DNA of 43,758 nucleotides, from positions 1-43,758 of the forward strand of contig JAFGCO010000016.1 of assembly GCA_016932575.1 (NCBI GenBank). The letters run 5' to 3'. The position numbers and the translations under genes were made by a program. The first letter of the stretch is position 1; each line of letters starts with the position of its first letter. The notes under the pieces are model-generated. The model made no database searches. It was not told where the DNA came from and saw nothing but the letters and a program-made list of their open reading frames with translations. Source of the DNA: a bacterium. Its GTDB lineage: Bacteria; Zhuqueibacterota; QNDG01; JAFGCO01. Positions 9,134 through 18,902 of this stretch are shown here, piece by piece.

Positions 9134-10846
9134 CTAAGCCACAATATCTTGCAACTGGCGAGTAATTTCTTCGACTGAAAAAGCCAGGCCGCTGTATTTC
9201 AGTATTTTTTTCGGAATCTCCAGGTCACATTCGCTCTTTAAAATCCGGCCAAACTGAGCGGTTGCGTTATTTTCTACCAGAATCATCTGTTTCGGTTTTT
9301 TAAAATAATCCTGTACCTCCGGAGATATCGGATAAACCTGCCTGAAATAGAGTACGGCCATCTTTTCTTGATTTACATGACGAACAGCTTCAGTGACGAT
9401 ATGAACCGTGGATCCCCAGCAGACAACCAATGTTTCACAATCCTTGGGTCCGATCCACTCCGGAGGCAGTGCCTCTTTGGCAAGTGCTTCCACTTTCTTC
9501 AGTCGTTTTTCGACCATATTTATCCGGACAGTACTGCTTTCCGTAATGTGGCCTTCCTCATCGTGTTCATCGCTGTCCACTTCCACAAATCCGTCTCCGT
9601 ATCCCGGAATGCCGCGAGGGGATATTCCGTCTTTTGAAAGTGCAAAACGCTTATACTTCCGATCGGTCTTCATGACAGTTGCCCGGTTTTTACTTTTTTC
9701 AGTCTGCAATCTGTAAAGGTTGTAATAGGAATCAATGTAATACTGATCCGTCAGAACCAATACGGGGATCTGATAGTTGTCGGCCAGCTCAAAAGCTTTC
9801 CGGGTGAGTAAGAAGCCGTCTTCGAGGCTTCCGGGCGCCAGTATGACACGGGGGAATTCTCCATGACCGGCATAAAGGGCAAACAGCAGATCGCCCTGCT
9901 CGGTTCGTGTGGGCAGGCCAGTGGCCGGTCCGGGTCTCTGAGCCAGATGAATCACAATCGGCGTTTCGATCATACCGGCGAGGCTCAGGCCCTCTGTCAT
10001 CAGGGCAAATCCGCCTCCGGAAGTGGTAACCATACTGCGAACCCCCGCATAAGAAGCTCCTAGCGCCATGTTAATGGCGGCAATCTCATCTTCTGTCTGT
10101 TCTGCGATAATTTGAAAGTGCTCCGCATGACGGGCTAAAAAAGTCAGTACCGGTGTGGAAGGCGTCATGGGATATGACGCGATAAAACGGCATCCTCCTG
10201 CAATTGCACCAAGACTGACCGCTTCCCCTCCATTGATGAGAAATTCATTTTTAATCTCGGACATAGTTCTTGTCCTGAGTTCAATGCGAAGATCCGGTTC
10301 CATCTGTTTGCCCGCATCGAATCCCCTGCTGACTGCATCAATATTTCGACCGACAATTTTTTTATCCTTATGACCGAAAGCCTGCTTGATATGAGATTGA
10401 ACAACAGACTTTTCAATATTAAAAAGCCGGGCGACAAGACCCGTTACAATCACATTTGAATAAATAATACCGCCTGTTTCCTTGCTGAGCCGGGTCAGAG
10501 GAACATCCATAATTGGACAGGGCAGCTTGTAATCAGGGTTTAAAAGTATATCCTTTTCACCAATAACAAGGGTTTCCTCTGATATCCGGTGTTCAACATG
10601 CCCCAGCGCGATCCGGTCCAGAGGAATCAGAATATCGATTCTGTCCACCAGTGCCTTAACCGATTCTGATGAAACCCGAATGGTGATGGAATTGCTCCCC
10701 CCGCGGACACGGGACATGTACTCTTTCGTTGCAAAGATATGGTACCCCGCTTTTCTGAAAATCGAGACCAGCAGTTTCTCGGCGGTCTGAATACCCCGCC
10801 CGGCCGGTCCGCAAAGAACAATTGAAATATCTTTCTTTTTTATCAT
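9134..10846 (-). CDS. korA: 2-oxoacid:ferredoxin oxidoreductase, fused gamma-alpha subunit
   Basis: A 570-residue protein. Residues about 10-190 are the gamma (POR) domain, opening with a glycine-rich stretch CGPAGRGIQTAEKL. Residues about 205-440 are the alpha pyrimidine-binding domain with SYPMTPSTP and EQTEDEIAAINMALGASYAG. The C-terminal part is domain II. It forms the heterodimer with korB, which lies 9 bases downstream. No separate ferredoxin-like delta subunit gene is adjacent, as expected for this two-subunit class that uses external ferredoxin. The upstream neighbours are secreted T9SS substrates with no metabolic link, so sharing of an operon is doubtful even though the gap is only about 40 bases. 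Confidence 0.92.
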   Translation of the reverse strand: MIKKKDISIVLCGPAGRGIQTAEKLLVSIFRKAGYHIFATKEYMSRVRGGSNSITIRVSSESVKALVDRIDILIPLDRIALGHVEHRISEETLVIGEKDILLNPDYKLPCPIMDVPLTRLSKETGGIIYSNVIVTGLVARLFNIEKSVVQSHIKQAFGHKDKKIVGRNIDAVSRGFDAGKQMEPDLRIELRTRTMSEIKNEFLINGGEAVSLGAIAGGCRFIASYPMTPSTPVLTFLARHAEHFQIIAEQTEDEIAAINMALGASYAGVRSMVTTSGGGFALMTEGLSLAGMIETPIVIHLAQRPGPATGLPTRTEQGDLLFALYAGHGEFPRVILAPGSLEDGFLLTRKAFELADNYQIPVLVLTDQYYIDSYYNLYRLQTEKSKNRATVMKTDRKYKRFALSKDGISPRGIPGYGDGFVEVDSDEHDEEGHITESSTVRINMVEKRLKKVEALAKEALPPEWIGPKDCETLVVCWGSTVHIVTEAVRHVNQEKMAVLYFRQVYPISPEVQDYFKKPKQMILVENNATAQFGRILKSECDLEIPKKILKYSGLAFSVEEITRQLQDIVA

Positions 10847-10888
10847 AACATCAATGTCTCCGGTTTCAATTGAATACAGGTACTCATC

Positions 10889-12373
10889 TTATTTTAATAA
10901 AATCATTTTTTTCCTTTTAATCATATTACCGCCCTGCAAACAAACCAGGTAAATTCCGGAGGATAATTTTTCAGGCTGCCATATCATTTCGCTTATCCCT
11001 GCAGAACAATGACCGCTGAAAATACTCTTGACTTCTTTGCCCCGAAGATCATATACTTTTAAAGTAATATCATCTGGCCTTGATAATGAAAAACGAATGG
11101 TGGTTGATGGATTGAAAGGATTGGGAAAATTCTGTTCAAGAATAAAATCCGCCGGGATGTTTATTTGCCCTTCCAGATATATTGAAGTTGCATTGCATGC
11201 ATCCATGATCAAGTGATGATAAAGGGCACCTGTGGATGAAAATGTTTTTGACAGCATGTTTGGACCAGAGGCCGTATAACCCATGTTGTACAATTGATCC
11301 AACGGCATGGTCTCGTGTTCCGGAAGATAATCCATATATGAGAAAAGATAGGTGGCCCAGATAAGAGAAGTCACTTCACATTTGGAAAGGTGCGACAGTT
11401 TCACCACACATTCTGTAAACAGAGAATCCAGGGGGATCCAGAAGCTGAAAATATCTCTGGCAAACAACACATGGGCCGGGAGTGTCTGGAGATCCGTTTC
11501 ATCGGCTTTATGAAGCCAGCATTCTCCGATGACCAGTTTCTTTTGATATCGGGTCGCAATGGAATCGATCTTGAAAACTCTATCCACAAAAAAATCCTGG
11601 ATGACCGGGTAAATATGATAATCAATATAGTCAATCTCCGGTAACTGCGCGATTGCATCAATATAATCGATTTCATCCCAGGTACCGGCTCCGCCTCCGA
11701 TCAGCGTTCCTTTTTTATCCAGTCCGTTCAGAAAATACTGGACGTATTCAACAACATCATTTACTGTGTAATTCAATCCGAGATTCATCCCTTGTGTGGA
11801 CGGCTCGGTTTCAATGGTTAAATAATCCGGCTTGAGTTCGTTGATAATGGTTTCGATCATCTGCTTCTTTTCGGCTTTAAATCGAGCCTTGTCCAGTCCT
11901 TCATAAAACGCTTCCACATCCAGCTTTCCAAAGATGCTGTCACGAAACGTGGATTGGCAGCCGATGATCAGCCTGAACTCATGATCGCGCACTTTCTGAA
12001 CGACCGCTTTGTAAAAATTCAGATAATCCTGTGATTTCGGAAAAGATGTAACTAGTACCGGATACTGAATGGCGATATCAACAGCCCGGACGCCCAGTGC
12101 CTCAAAAGCATCCAGATAATATTCAATGTTATCCAGTACCTTTGGCTCAAGCAGGGCTTCCCCGCGGCCGCTGTTGGCAGTCATCAAGCTTGTACAATAA
12201 TTGGTGCAGTATTTTTTTCCATCCCATGCAATGGTCAAAGACTGATCAATCTCTATGAGTTTTGCATCGAGAGTTGCATACAAAGCCTGGTATGGATCCG
12301 GCACGTTTTGAGAAAATCCAAAATGCCAATAGTAAAGGAAGATTGTTAACAGGATTCTTTTTTTCATCCTCAC
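10889..12373 (-). CDS. Secreted TIM-barrel glycosidase-like protein with T9SS sorting domain
   Basis: A 494-residue exported protein. A signal peptide ends near residue 22 (GFSQ). The core (about 40-400) has the alternating strand and helix pattern of a TIM barrel. Two conserved-looking glutamates lie at the expected ends of strands 4 and 7: the TIETEPST segment (Glu188/Glu190) and GECW (Glu284). This resembles clan GH-A glycosidases, where these would be acid/base and nucleophile. I cannot assign a family. Residues about 415-494 form a type A T9SS C-terminal domain with QNFPNPFNPSTTI, used for export and cell-surface attachment or release. The gene starts at GTG with a GGAG site 6 bases before it; an ATG lies two codons in. 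It begins 13 bases after the propeller gene, so the two are likely co-expressed. Confidence 0.72.
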   Translation of the reverse strand: MRMKKRILLTIFLYYWHFGFSQNVPDPYQALYATLDAKLIEIDQSLTIAWDGKKYCTNYCTSLMTANSGRGEALLEPKVLDNIEYYLDAFEALGVRAVDIAIQYPVLVTSFPKSQDYLNFYKAVVQKVRDHEFRLIIGCQSTFRDSIFGKLDVEAFYEGLDKARFKAEKKQMIETIINELKPDYLTIETEPSTQGMNLGLNYTVNDVVEYVQYFLNGLDKKGTLIGGGAGTWDEIDYIDAIAQLPEIDYIDYHIYPVIQDFFVDRVFKIDSIATRYQKKLVIGECWLHKADETDLQTLPAHVLFARDIFSFWIPLDSLFTECVVKLSHLSKCEVTSLIWATYLFSYMDYLPEHETMPLDQLYNMGYTASGPNMLSKTFSSTGALYHHLIMDACNATSIYLEGQINIPADFILEQNFPNPFNPSTTIRFSLSRPDDITLKVYDLRGKEVKSIFSGHCSAGISEMIWQPEKLSSGIYLVCLQGGNMIKRKKMILLK

Positions 12374-12386
12374 AATACACTCCTTT

Positions 12387-14753
12387 CTATTGAATCACCA
12401 ACATTTTTCGGGTCTCTTTCAACGCGCCCGCTTGAAGCACGCAGATATAAAGTCCGCTGGTCACCGGATTGCCGGCATTGTCTCTTCCGTTCCAGCGGAT
12501 GAAATAATCTCCCGGTTTTTTCAAGGCATTCTCCAGCGTTGCCACCGGCCGACAGGAAACATTGAAAATCCGAAGAATCACACGGCCCGTCATCGGCACA
12601 TGGTAGGTCACTGTTGTGACGGCATTAAAGGGATTGGGATGATTCTTCAGAAAAAAAGATTCCGGCTGGCTGACAAATGGACGTTCCGGTTCAATCCCCG
12701 TCTCATCCGCGGTCTGAAACAATCCCCTGCCCATGGTGCCTGCATAAATCCGGTCGGGAAACCGGGGATCTGTTTTCAGAGATAAAATAAACGGCGAGGT
12801 CAGATTGTTGCTGACCGGTTCCCAGGTTTTCCCGTTCTCCGTACTTCGGAAAATACCGTTCCCGTTGGTTTCGAGAAATTTTCCGCCGGTACCTGCGTAT
12901 ATTATACTTCGGGAATGAAAAACACCGGTTAACGATGTGATCGGATAGTCTTCCAGTCCAACCCGTTCCCAGGATGTGCCGGAATCTGTACTCCTGTACA
13001 CACCGCCATGATCGGTAAATGTGCCTCCGCTTCCTGCATAGATCATGTTCGGTGCATTGGCATCTATGAGCAGCGTATATGCATAGGGCATTGATGCCAT
13101 GGGTGTCCAGTTGATACCCGCATCCGTACTTTTGAAAATGGCGCCACCGGTACCGGCATAAAGAATATCCGGAGAAACTGGATCAATGACAATATCGAAA
13201 ATCGGATTGCCCGGAGAAGGCCAGCCTGATGTCATCTCCCAGGTATCACCCCGATCCGTGCTTCGGTAGATTTTATACACCTGTGCGGGATCCGCGCCCC
13301 CAGTTCCTGCGTAAATAACTTTTGTTACAGGATCAACAGCCAGACAAAGAATCCAAAGATTATCCGGTGTCCAGAGTGTTTGCCAGGTTGCCCCGCCGTC
13401 ACGGCTCCGGTAAAGCAGGCCGATTGTAGGATCCTTTGCAGTATCTGAATAGTGACTCATACCGGACACATAGATAAGACCTGAAGAATCCGGATCTGCC
13501 GCAATATCCCAGATACTGGTCATATAATACGGGGAGGGGACAGTCGCCAGCGGAATCCAGGAATGACCATCATCAAGGCGCCTGAACACACAGGGGATAT
13601 CTCTGTAAGTGCCCCATCCGACAGCTGCATAAAGCGTATGGTCTGCGTCAAAATCCATCGCTTGCACAAGAGTTTGGCGCATGCCGGTGGTGATCATATG
13701 CCAGGTGGCAGCGCCATCCGTGCTTTTGTAGACTCCTCCCAATCCGTCTGTACCTGCATAAACCATGTTCGGAGTGACAGGATCCACTTTAACATCTCTT
13801 GCCATACGGTCTGTCAGCCCCGTATTCACAGGGAACCACGTCTCTCCTCCATTATTGGTTTTAAAAACACCTTCCTGCCCATCCATGCTGGCCCCGGCTG
13901 CCATATAAAGGATTTCACGATTTTGCCGGTCGATATCCAAACCATAGACAGGTGTGCCCAACGCATATGATATTTCCCAGGTATCCCCTCCATCCAGGGT
14001 TTTATAAACGGTGCCGGCATCACGTTCGTCTGAAAGAGAACCGGCATACCAGGTAAGATGATCTGCAACAACCAATGATTGAATAGATGCAGAGGCATCT
14101 GGCGGACCACGAAAGCTCCAGGTTGAGCCGCCGTCTGTGCTTTGATGAACACCATAGCTTGTCCCTGCATAAAGAATGGTCGATGAATCAGGATCAAAAC
14201 AGATATCAAGCACGGCATTCCCCTGGAAACTCGAATCGGGCCATGTCAATCCTCCGTTCACACTGCGGTAGAGTCCATAATCATCCGCTGCATCGATAAC
14301 AAGCCCGGCATAAATCACATCCGGCGATTCCGGATCAATCCCCAGGGAATAAACGGTATCATCCCTGCGAAAAATCAGGTCCCAATCCTGCCCCCCGTTT
14401 ATGGATTTATAGATCCCTTCTTTGCCACAGGCAACATATACAATATCACTTGATACCGGATGAATTTTAATATCCAATGTATTTCCGAGCCCGGATACCA
14501 GGCCAAGGAAGTCCCAATTGGCACCCCCGTCTGTGCTCTTGTATACACCCCCGTAAATATCACACCCTGCATAGAGCACCTGAGGGGATCCGGGAGCGAC
14601 AGCAAAACAAAGCAGAAATCCACCTTCCGGGCCCAGAGATGACCATTCGATCTTTTGCGCAGGAGCTGTTTGAGGCAGCAGGAGTAAAATAAGCACGAAG
14701 AGCGGAAGAATTTGAGTAAGCCCCCTGGTTGTTTCATGAGTCATATGCATCAT
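12387..14753 (-). CDS. Secreted Asp-box (sortilin/BNR-like) beta-propeller with T9SS sorting domain
   Basis: A 788-residue protein with a signal peptide (about residues 1-32, ending APAQ). A long run of Asp-box repeats follows, of the type S/T-x-D/N-x-G-x-x-W (for example STDGGANW, SINGGQDW, STDGGSTW, SRDGGATW, STDAGINW). I count about 13, enough for one large or two propellers like those of sortilin or exo-glucanase-type proteins. Residues about 700-788 are a T9SS sorting domain with NHPNPFNAVTTV and a terminal strand pattern. GGAGG lies 7 bases before the ATG. Such propellers bind glycans or proteins at the surface; catalysis is not evident. It probably leads the transcription unit that includes the glycosidase-like gene. 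Confidence 0.82.
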   Translation of the reverse strand: MMHMTHETTRGLTQILPLFVLILLLLPQTAPAQKIEWSSLGPEGGFLLCFAVAPGSPQVLYAGCDIYGGVYKSTDGGANWDFLGLVSGLGNTLDIKIHPVSSDIVYVACGKEGIYKSINGGQDWDLIFRRDDTVYSLGIDPESPDVIYAGLVIDAADDYGLYRSVNGGLTWPDSSFQGNAVLDICFDPDSSTILYAGTSYGVHQSTDGGSTWSFRGPPDASASIQSLVVADHLTWYAGSLSDERDAGTVYKTLDGGDTWEISYALGTPVYGLDIDRQNREILYMAAGASMDGQEGVFKTNNGGETWFPVNTGLTDRMARDVKVDPVTPNMVYAGTDGLGGVYKSTDGAATWHMITTGMRQTLVQAMDFDADHTLYAAVGWGTYRDIPCVFRRLDDGHSWIPLATVPSPYYMTSIWDIAADPDSSGLIYVSGMSHYSDTAKDPTIGLLYRSRDGGATWQTLWTPDNLWILCLAVDPVTKVIYAGTGGADPAQVYKIYRSTDRGDTWEMTSGWPSPGNPIFDIVIDPVSPDILYAGTGGAIFKSTDAGINWTPMASMPYAYTLLIDANAPNMIYAGSGGTFTDHGGVYRSTDSGTSWERVGLEDYPITSLTGVFHSRSIIYAGTGGKFLETNGNGIFRSTENGKTWEPVSNNLTSPFILSLKTDPRFPDRIYAGTMGRGLFQTADETGIEPERPFVSQPESFFLKNHPNPFNAVTTVTYHVPMTGRVILRIFNVSCRPVATLENALKKPGDYFIRWNGRDNAGNPVTSGLYICVLQAGALKETRKMLVIQ

Positions 14754-14873
14754 CCATATTCCTCCATTCTATCTTTGAGACCTTCGCATCTTTTCGCCGC
14801 TCTCATTTTTCACTATCATATCGCAGAACTCAACAGGTGAAATCCTGTTCAGACTGCTTTTCAGAATGTCATA

Positions 14874-14897
14874 TAAAGCCCGGCATTGGCTGCCGGG
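14874..14897 (-). terminator. Intrinsic terminator of the small secreted-protein gene
   Basis: On the minus strand a perfect 7-bp stem CCCGGCA/TGCCGGG with a 5-base loop begins one base after the stop codon of the small secreted-protein gene and is followed by CTTTATAT. The U-tract is short, so efficiency is uncertain. Confidence 0.6.
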
Positions 14898-14898
14898 A

Positions 14899-15294
14899 CT
14901 AATCCTTATTCTTGTATGCTCTTAAATTCTTTATGGCAAATTCATTATATTCTGATTCTTTATACTTGTCTGAAGAAAAAACCAGCACCCATATGGTACT
15001 TTCACCATTCCCCAGTGCATACGTCATACGCTCATTTGTCCCGCCCAATTTTAAAGTGAATGAGTCGTCGCTGTAAAAATCTGCTTCAATATACCAGGGT
15101 GGCGTTATATTCCCGCCATGATTGGCTGCAATCCCCCTTGCTTCCAATTTATCCGTAAAAACACTGGTCTCTGTAATTGTAAGATCAACATTTGTAAGCA
15201 CATCCACGTCTTCCACACCCGTAAGATCACCATCACAACTGACATGGTATGTGGATAAACAGATAAAAGTGAAGATGACTGCGATTTTACGCAT
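14899..15294 (-). CDS. Small secreted beta-rich protein, unknown function
   Basis: A 131-residue protein with an N-terminal hydrophobic segment (residues 1-19, ending STYHVSC). A cysteine follows the segment, but HVSC is a poor lipobox, so lipoprotein status is possible rather than clear. The mature part has alternating polar and hydrophobic stretches (VDLTITETSVF, WYIEADFYSDDSFTLKLG, STIWVLVFSS) consistent with a small beta-sandwich of the CARDB or FxLYD kind that binds at the cell surface. A GGGAG site precedes the ATG, and an intrinsic terminator follows at once, so it is probably a single-gene unit. I do not recognise a named family. Confidence 0.65.
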   Translation of the reverse strand: MRKIAVIFTFICLSTYHVSCDGDLTGVEDVDVLTNVDLTITETSVFTDKLEARGIAANHGGNITPPWYIEADFYSDDSFTLKLGGTNERMTYALGNGESTIWVLVFSSDKYKESEYNEFAIKNLRAYKNKD

Positions 15295-15503
15295 AATTGT
15301 CTCCCGGGTTTTTTATTTAATATAACAATTATTCACACTTTATATAATACATGCATCAGCAGTAGCCTGCTCTGAATGTTGAACCACAATCGAAAACAAC
15401 TACGAAACTCGTTTGAATAACCGCCCGGATGCAGGAACACAGGATGTCAATTCTTTGGATATAAATATAAAATCAGGGTACAAAATATTTCGATGAAAAG
15501 CAA

Positions 15504-18500
15504 TTAAAAAAATGCCCGCACTTCCACCTGACCCGTCTGATATAAGTTCTCGCGCCACGGCTCCTGACGGGCCCGGTAATTCAGTGTAGCCATCATATGG
15601 CCGGAAAGCCGGTAGGTCATAAGCACGTTCCATCGTAGCGTACGGCCTGGCTGGTCTCCGTTCAGCATTTCATACGGCAGTGCCCGGTCTTTGGGTTTTG
15701 CAAAAACCCGGCCGATTTCAAGTTCCGCACGCACATTGCCCCGTCCACGGATGGCGTATGAAATCCTGGGGATAATAAAAACAGAAGAGGCTTTTGTAAT
15801 CGGATCAGGTGCCCGGTCTTCGGCTGCTTTCATATGACCTTTCAGAGCAATTTCAATATGCTGCTTTGGTCTGTATGAGGCTTCAGCACTCCAGTCATGC
15901 AGCCGGATATCCCTGTTTGAATAAGACCGGGCGGTGTAGTTTTTTTCATCCAGTTTATTGATATATTCGATCTGAATCCCTGTGGATTCAGAAAATTTAC
16001 CCTTCACGCGGACCGCCCGTTCTGTGACATGACGCACCAGGTTTTCCCTGAGCAGCTGATTGTTTTCAGAATTGTTATTCTTGTACCGCAAACGTATGGA
16101 AACACGCCGTTTCTCCGGAACAATTTCCACATCCTGATGAAATGCCGTCATGGCCATGACCAGTGTGCTGTCTTTGCCCCAATCCGGAGAAAGAGCGGTC
16201 CGGTTCACTTTCGCAAAATCGCGCTCACTGTCCCTTCGTTCCACCCGAAAAAGCGTGCGCCCTTTCAAAACAGAAACAAAAGACTGCCAGCCAGAGGGCG
16301 CTTTCCAAAGAGCAGAACCGTTCCAGCGGAAATCCGCTCCTGCCTTTAAATCATTAACCGGTGTAAACCGGCCCGTCTGAACCATTCGGATCAATAGGTC
16401 ACCATCCGCATCCGGTACAAGCTCTTGAAGTGCTTCATCAAAACGGTAATTGCCCAGCCCGGTCATCACCTGAATAGTGTCGCGAACCAGCTCGGAGATC
16501 CGTGTGGATGAAAACTGATAATTCAATTGAGCGTCTATCCAGCGGCTGCGCGGACCGAACCGTAAATTGACGTCCGCCAGATCTGCTCGCTGATCTTCGG
16601 AAGCGGGATCCTCATAATTTCGATCTCTGCGCGTATACATCATCGTGGCACTGAAATAAGTACCCGGTTTTAGCGCCCATTGAATTTTATCTGTTCTGGC
16701 TTTTGATTCATGCTTCAGGTGTCCGCTCCGATAACGCTGGTAACTACGCATAGTTTCTTCTGCAAATCCAGAAATAATGCCCCGTCTGAATTCGAGCCGG
16801 CCGGTCCAATCATCGAATCGAAATCCGATTAAAACCGAATCAGGATCCTCCTGCCGGCGGTGTTCTCCTTCGTACCGGACGGATGGCGTGAACGCACCGA
16901 GCGTATAAATAATTTGCCCTTTTTGGCGCTTCCAGCGGTTTATCCCGGAACCCCCATTCTCCGAATTGATCCATTCGGCCTGATATTTCATATGGGGCCA
17001 GAAGCCCTGATGAAAATCCGTATGCAAGGTCTTTCGCTCGGATTGAAAATCACCCCTATGAAAATTTCCCGCTTCTCCGCCGATTTTCCAGCTTTCAATG
17101 GGCGAATAAATTCCGCCGGCCTCCCAGACACGCTCTCCCCAGAATACGCCTTCTTCGGTCCCCCATTTGCGTCCGTATTCCACATCGGTCATGCGTCCCA
17201 CCGACCGGTACCCCCCACCCACATCGCGTATACGCCCCGACATTTCCAGCTGTCCCAGATTGATTTTGCCAAACTGCAGAGAATGCCCGTTCATTCGAAC
17301 CTCTCCCTGAAACGCCCTGTCTGTATTATCGTCGTCGTCTTTCCGGGAATAAAGGTTAAGATCCTGATTGCTGAGGCTCATTTCTCCGGACACAGACACA
17401 CGGCGCATGATTTTAAGATCCGATTGCAGGCTGGCTACCTGATGCTTCCGCGCCATAGGCAGCGCAATGGCCGGAATATAACTTCCTCGATTTTGCCCTT
17501 CAAATTGATAAATATCATAACCCTGAAAACTGTAATCACCCTCGCCTTCTCCAACATATGAAAAACGGACGACTGTATCACCTTCACCGCTTCCCATATA
17601 CTGATAATAAGAGATTCCGTCCTGCTCAGTGAGCCTGTAATTGCCCTTGCCCTCACCAACAAACCGGGCTCCTGAAGCTGCAGCCGAATCGGGATCATCA
17701 CCTGCCTGTTCAAGTATCTGTTTGTAATCATCCGTCAAGGGAATGTCCAGAGGATTTTCCTTGTCATCTGACTCGTGCAAAAAGGTTGAGCGGAATTGAA
17801 TCCGTTCATCCCACAGGGTGATTTCTCCCACAGCACCATAAATTGATTTCTGAAATTGCAGATCCGAATATTCAAAATCCACTGTAATACGTGAATCACT
17901 GGTGATAAGCCGGTTGCGGGTAAATGTTATCTGGCCAGTGCCATACTCGATCACATAATCATTATCTTCTCCCCGAACCATACGTTCGCCATCAATCCAA
18001 ACCCGTTCTGTACCGGCCAGAACAATGATATCCTGTTGTCCCTGTGTTCCTGTCAGCTGGTAGGGCCCCTGATTGCTTTCCTGCCCCTGAAAATGATTGG
18101 TGGTAAATTGGCCTTTTGAAGCGGCTCCAATCAGAGTCACATTCCCGAATTTGCCTTCGGCGCTCCCCATCACGCCCTGAAGTTTCCGGGAATAGGTACC
18201 GAATCCTGAAGGACCGGTATCAAATACAAAATCTCCCAGTGTGGCTTTCAGTGAACTTGCTTTTATATTGACAAAAACCTTATCGATTTCCTGCAGTGTC
18301 TGGGTATTGCCTTCCGGCTGGATGGGGGTATTCTGGTCGGTCAAAGAAGCGGTCACATCGACACCGGGTGCAATCTGACCTGATATCTGCAGCCGTAATC
18401 CGGACTGAAGGCGCATGCCCTGATTGGTACCGACAGTCACACCTCGAAAGATACTGCCGCTGCGGCGCAGGTCCGAAAGACCGTCATTTGATAACCTCTC

Positions 18501-18902
18501 CCGTGATCCTGATTCGAACTGATACACATGAGCTGCCTCAGCTGAATCGGAAATTTGAATCTTTACACTGTCAGACAACGAAAAATGTCGGTGAGTCAGC
18601 GGCAGAGAAACCGGCATACGCTGGTATTTTATATTCACAACAGTCCCTGAATCCGGGACATGAATCCATCTTACTGTACCGGTCAGAGGATTCAGCATAT
18701 AGAGAGAAGAATCCAACAATGTTTCATTTGTCGTGATAACAAACGTGGATGGAATAATAAAACGGTCGGGCAGACCGAGCAGGGAATCACCCCGAGTTAT
18801 TCGGACAAGCTTGCGATGCAGAGGATTATATGCGGGAACCCGGGCATGCAGAAAAACTGCAAGTATTATAAAACATGTCCCGATGTGAAAACCCCGTTTC
18901 AA
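15504..18902 (-). CDS. Large outer-membrane barrel of the SprA-like style
   Basis: A 1132-residue exported protein. A signal peptide is followed by a periplasmic part (30-150) and then a block typical of large FCB outer-membrane proteins: RGVTVGTNQGMRLQSGLRLQ at about 153-172, a DQNTPIQPEGNTQ stretch at 189-201, LGDF at 222-225, and GPYQLTGTQG with ERVWIDGE at about 279-306. From about 360 to the end, alternating strands rich in aromatic residues close on a final phenylalanine, as in transmembrane beta-barrels. I link it to the SprA-like superfamily by motif style and memory; the true T9SS translocon SprA is about twice as long. The start is a TTG overlapping the NHL gene's TGA (TTGA), with AAGGA just before, so the two are translationally coupled. 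A transport role is inferred only. Confidence 0.72.
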   Translation of the reverse strand: MKRGFHIGTCFIILAVFLHARVPAYNPLHRKLVRITRGDSLLGLPDRFIIPSTFVITTNETLLDSSLYMLNPLTGTVRWIHVPDSGTVVNIKYQRMPVSLPLTHRHFSLSDSVKIQISDSAEAAHVYQFESGSRERLSNDGLSDLRRSGSIFRGVTVGTNQGMRLQSGLRLQISGQIAPGVDVTASLTDQNTPIQPEGNTQTLQEIDKVFVNIKASSLKATLGDFVFDTGPSGFGTYSRKLQGVMGSAEGKFGNVTLIGAASKGQFTTNHFQGQESNQGPYQLTGTQGQQDIIVLAGTERVWIDGERMVRGEDNDYVIEYGTGQITFTRNRLITSDSRITVDFEYSDLQFQKSIYGAVGEITLWDERIQFRSTFLHESDDKENPLDIPLTDDYKQILEQAGDDPDSAAASGARFVGEGKGNYRLTEQDGISYYQYMGSGEGDTVVRFSYVGEGEGDYSFQGYDIYQFEGQNRGSYIPAIALPMARKHQVASLQSDLKIMRRVSVSGEMSLSNQDLNLYSRKDDDDNTDRAFQGEVRMNGHSLQFGKINLGQLEMSGRIRDVGGGYRSVGRMTDVEYGRKWGTEEGVFWGERVWEAGGIYSPIESWKIGGEAGNFHRGDFQSERKTLHTDFHQGFWPHMKYQAEWINSENGGSGINRWKRQKGQIIYTLGAFTPSVRYEGEHRRQEDPDSVLIGFRFDDWTGRLEFRRGIISGFAEETMRSYQRYRSGHLKHESKARTDKIQWALKPGTYFSATMMYTRRDRNYEDPASEDQRADLADVNLRFGPRSRWIDAQLNYQFSSTRISELVRDTIQVMTGLGNYRFDEALQELVPDADGDLLIRMVQTGRFTPVNDLKAGADFRWNGSALWKAPSGWQSFVSVLKGRTLFRVERRDSERDFAKVNRTALSPDWGKDSTLVMAMTAFHQDVEIVPEKRRVSIRLRYKNNNSENNQLLRENLVRHVTERAVRVKGKFSESTGIQIEYINKLDEKNYTARSYSNRDIRLHDWSAEASYRPKQHIEIALKGHMKAAEDRAPDPITKASSVFIIPRISYAIRGRGNVRAELEIGRVFAKPKDRALPYEMLNGDQPGRTLRWNVLMTYRLSGHMMATLNYRARQEPWRENLYQTGQVEVRAFF

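Noticed and set aside
8498-9178. 226-codon plus-strand frame across korB
   Set aside because: Antisense to a gene with clear catalytic motifs; no independent support.
15400-15633. 77-codon minus-strand frame overlapping the end of the barrel gene
   Set aside because: Mostly overlaps the barrel gene in another frame and lacks a ribosome binding site.
16860-17561. 233-codon plus-strand frame inside the 1132-residue barrel gene
   Set aside because: Antisense shadow with no ribosome binding site or family resemblance.
15504-18902. Identification of the 1132-residue barrel as the T9SS translocon SprA itself
   Set aside because: It is about half the usual length of SprA; only motif style is shared, so I call it SprA-like at most.
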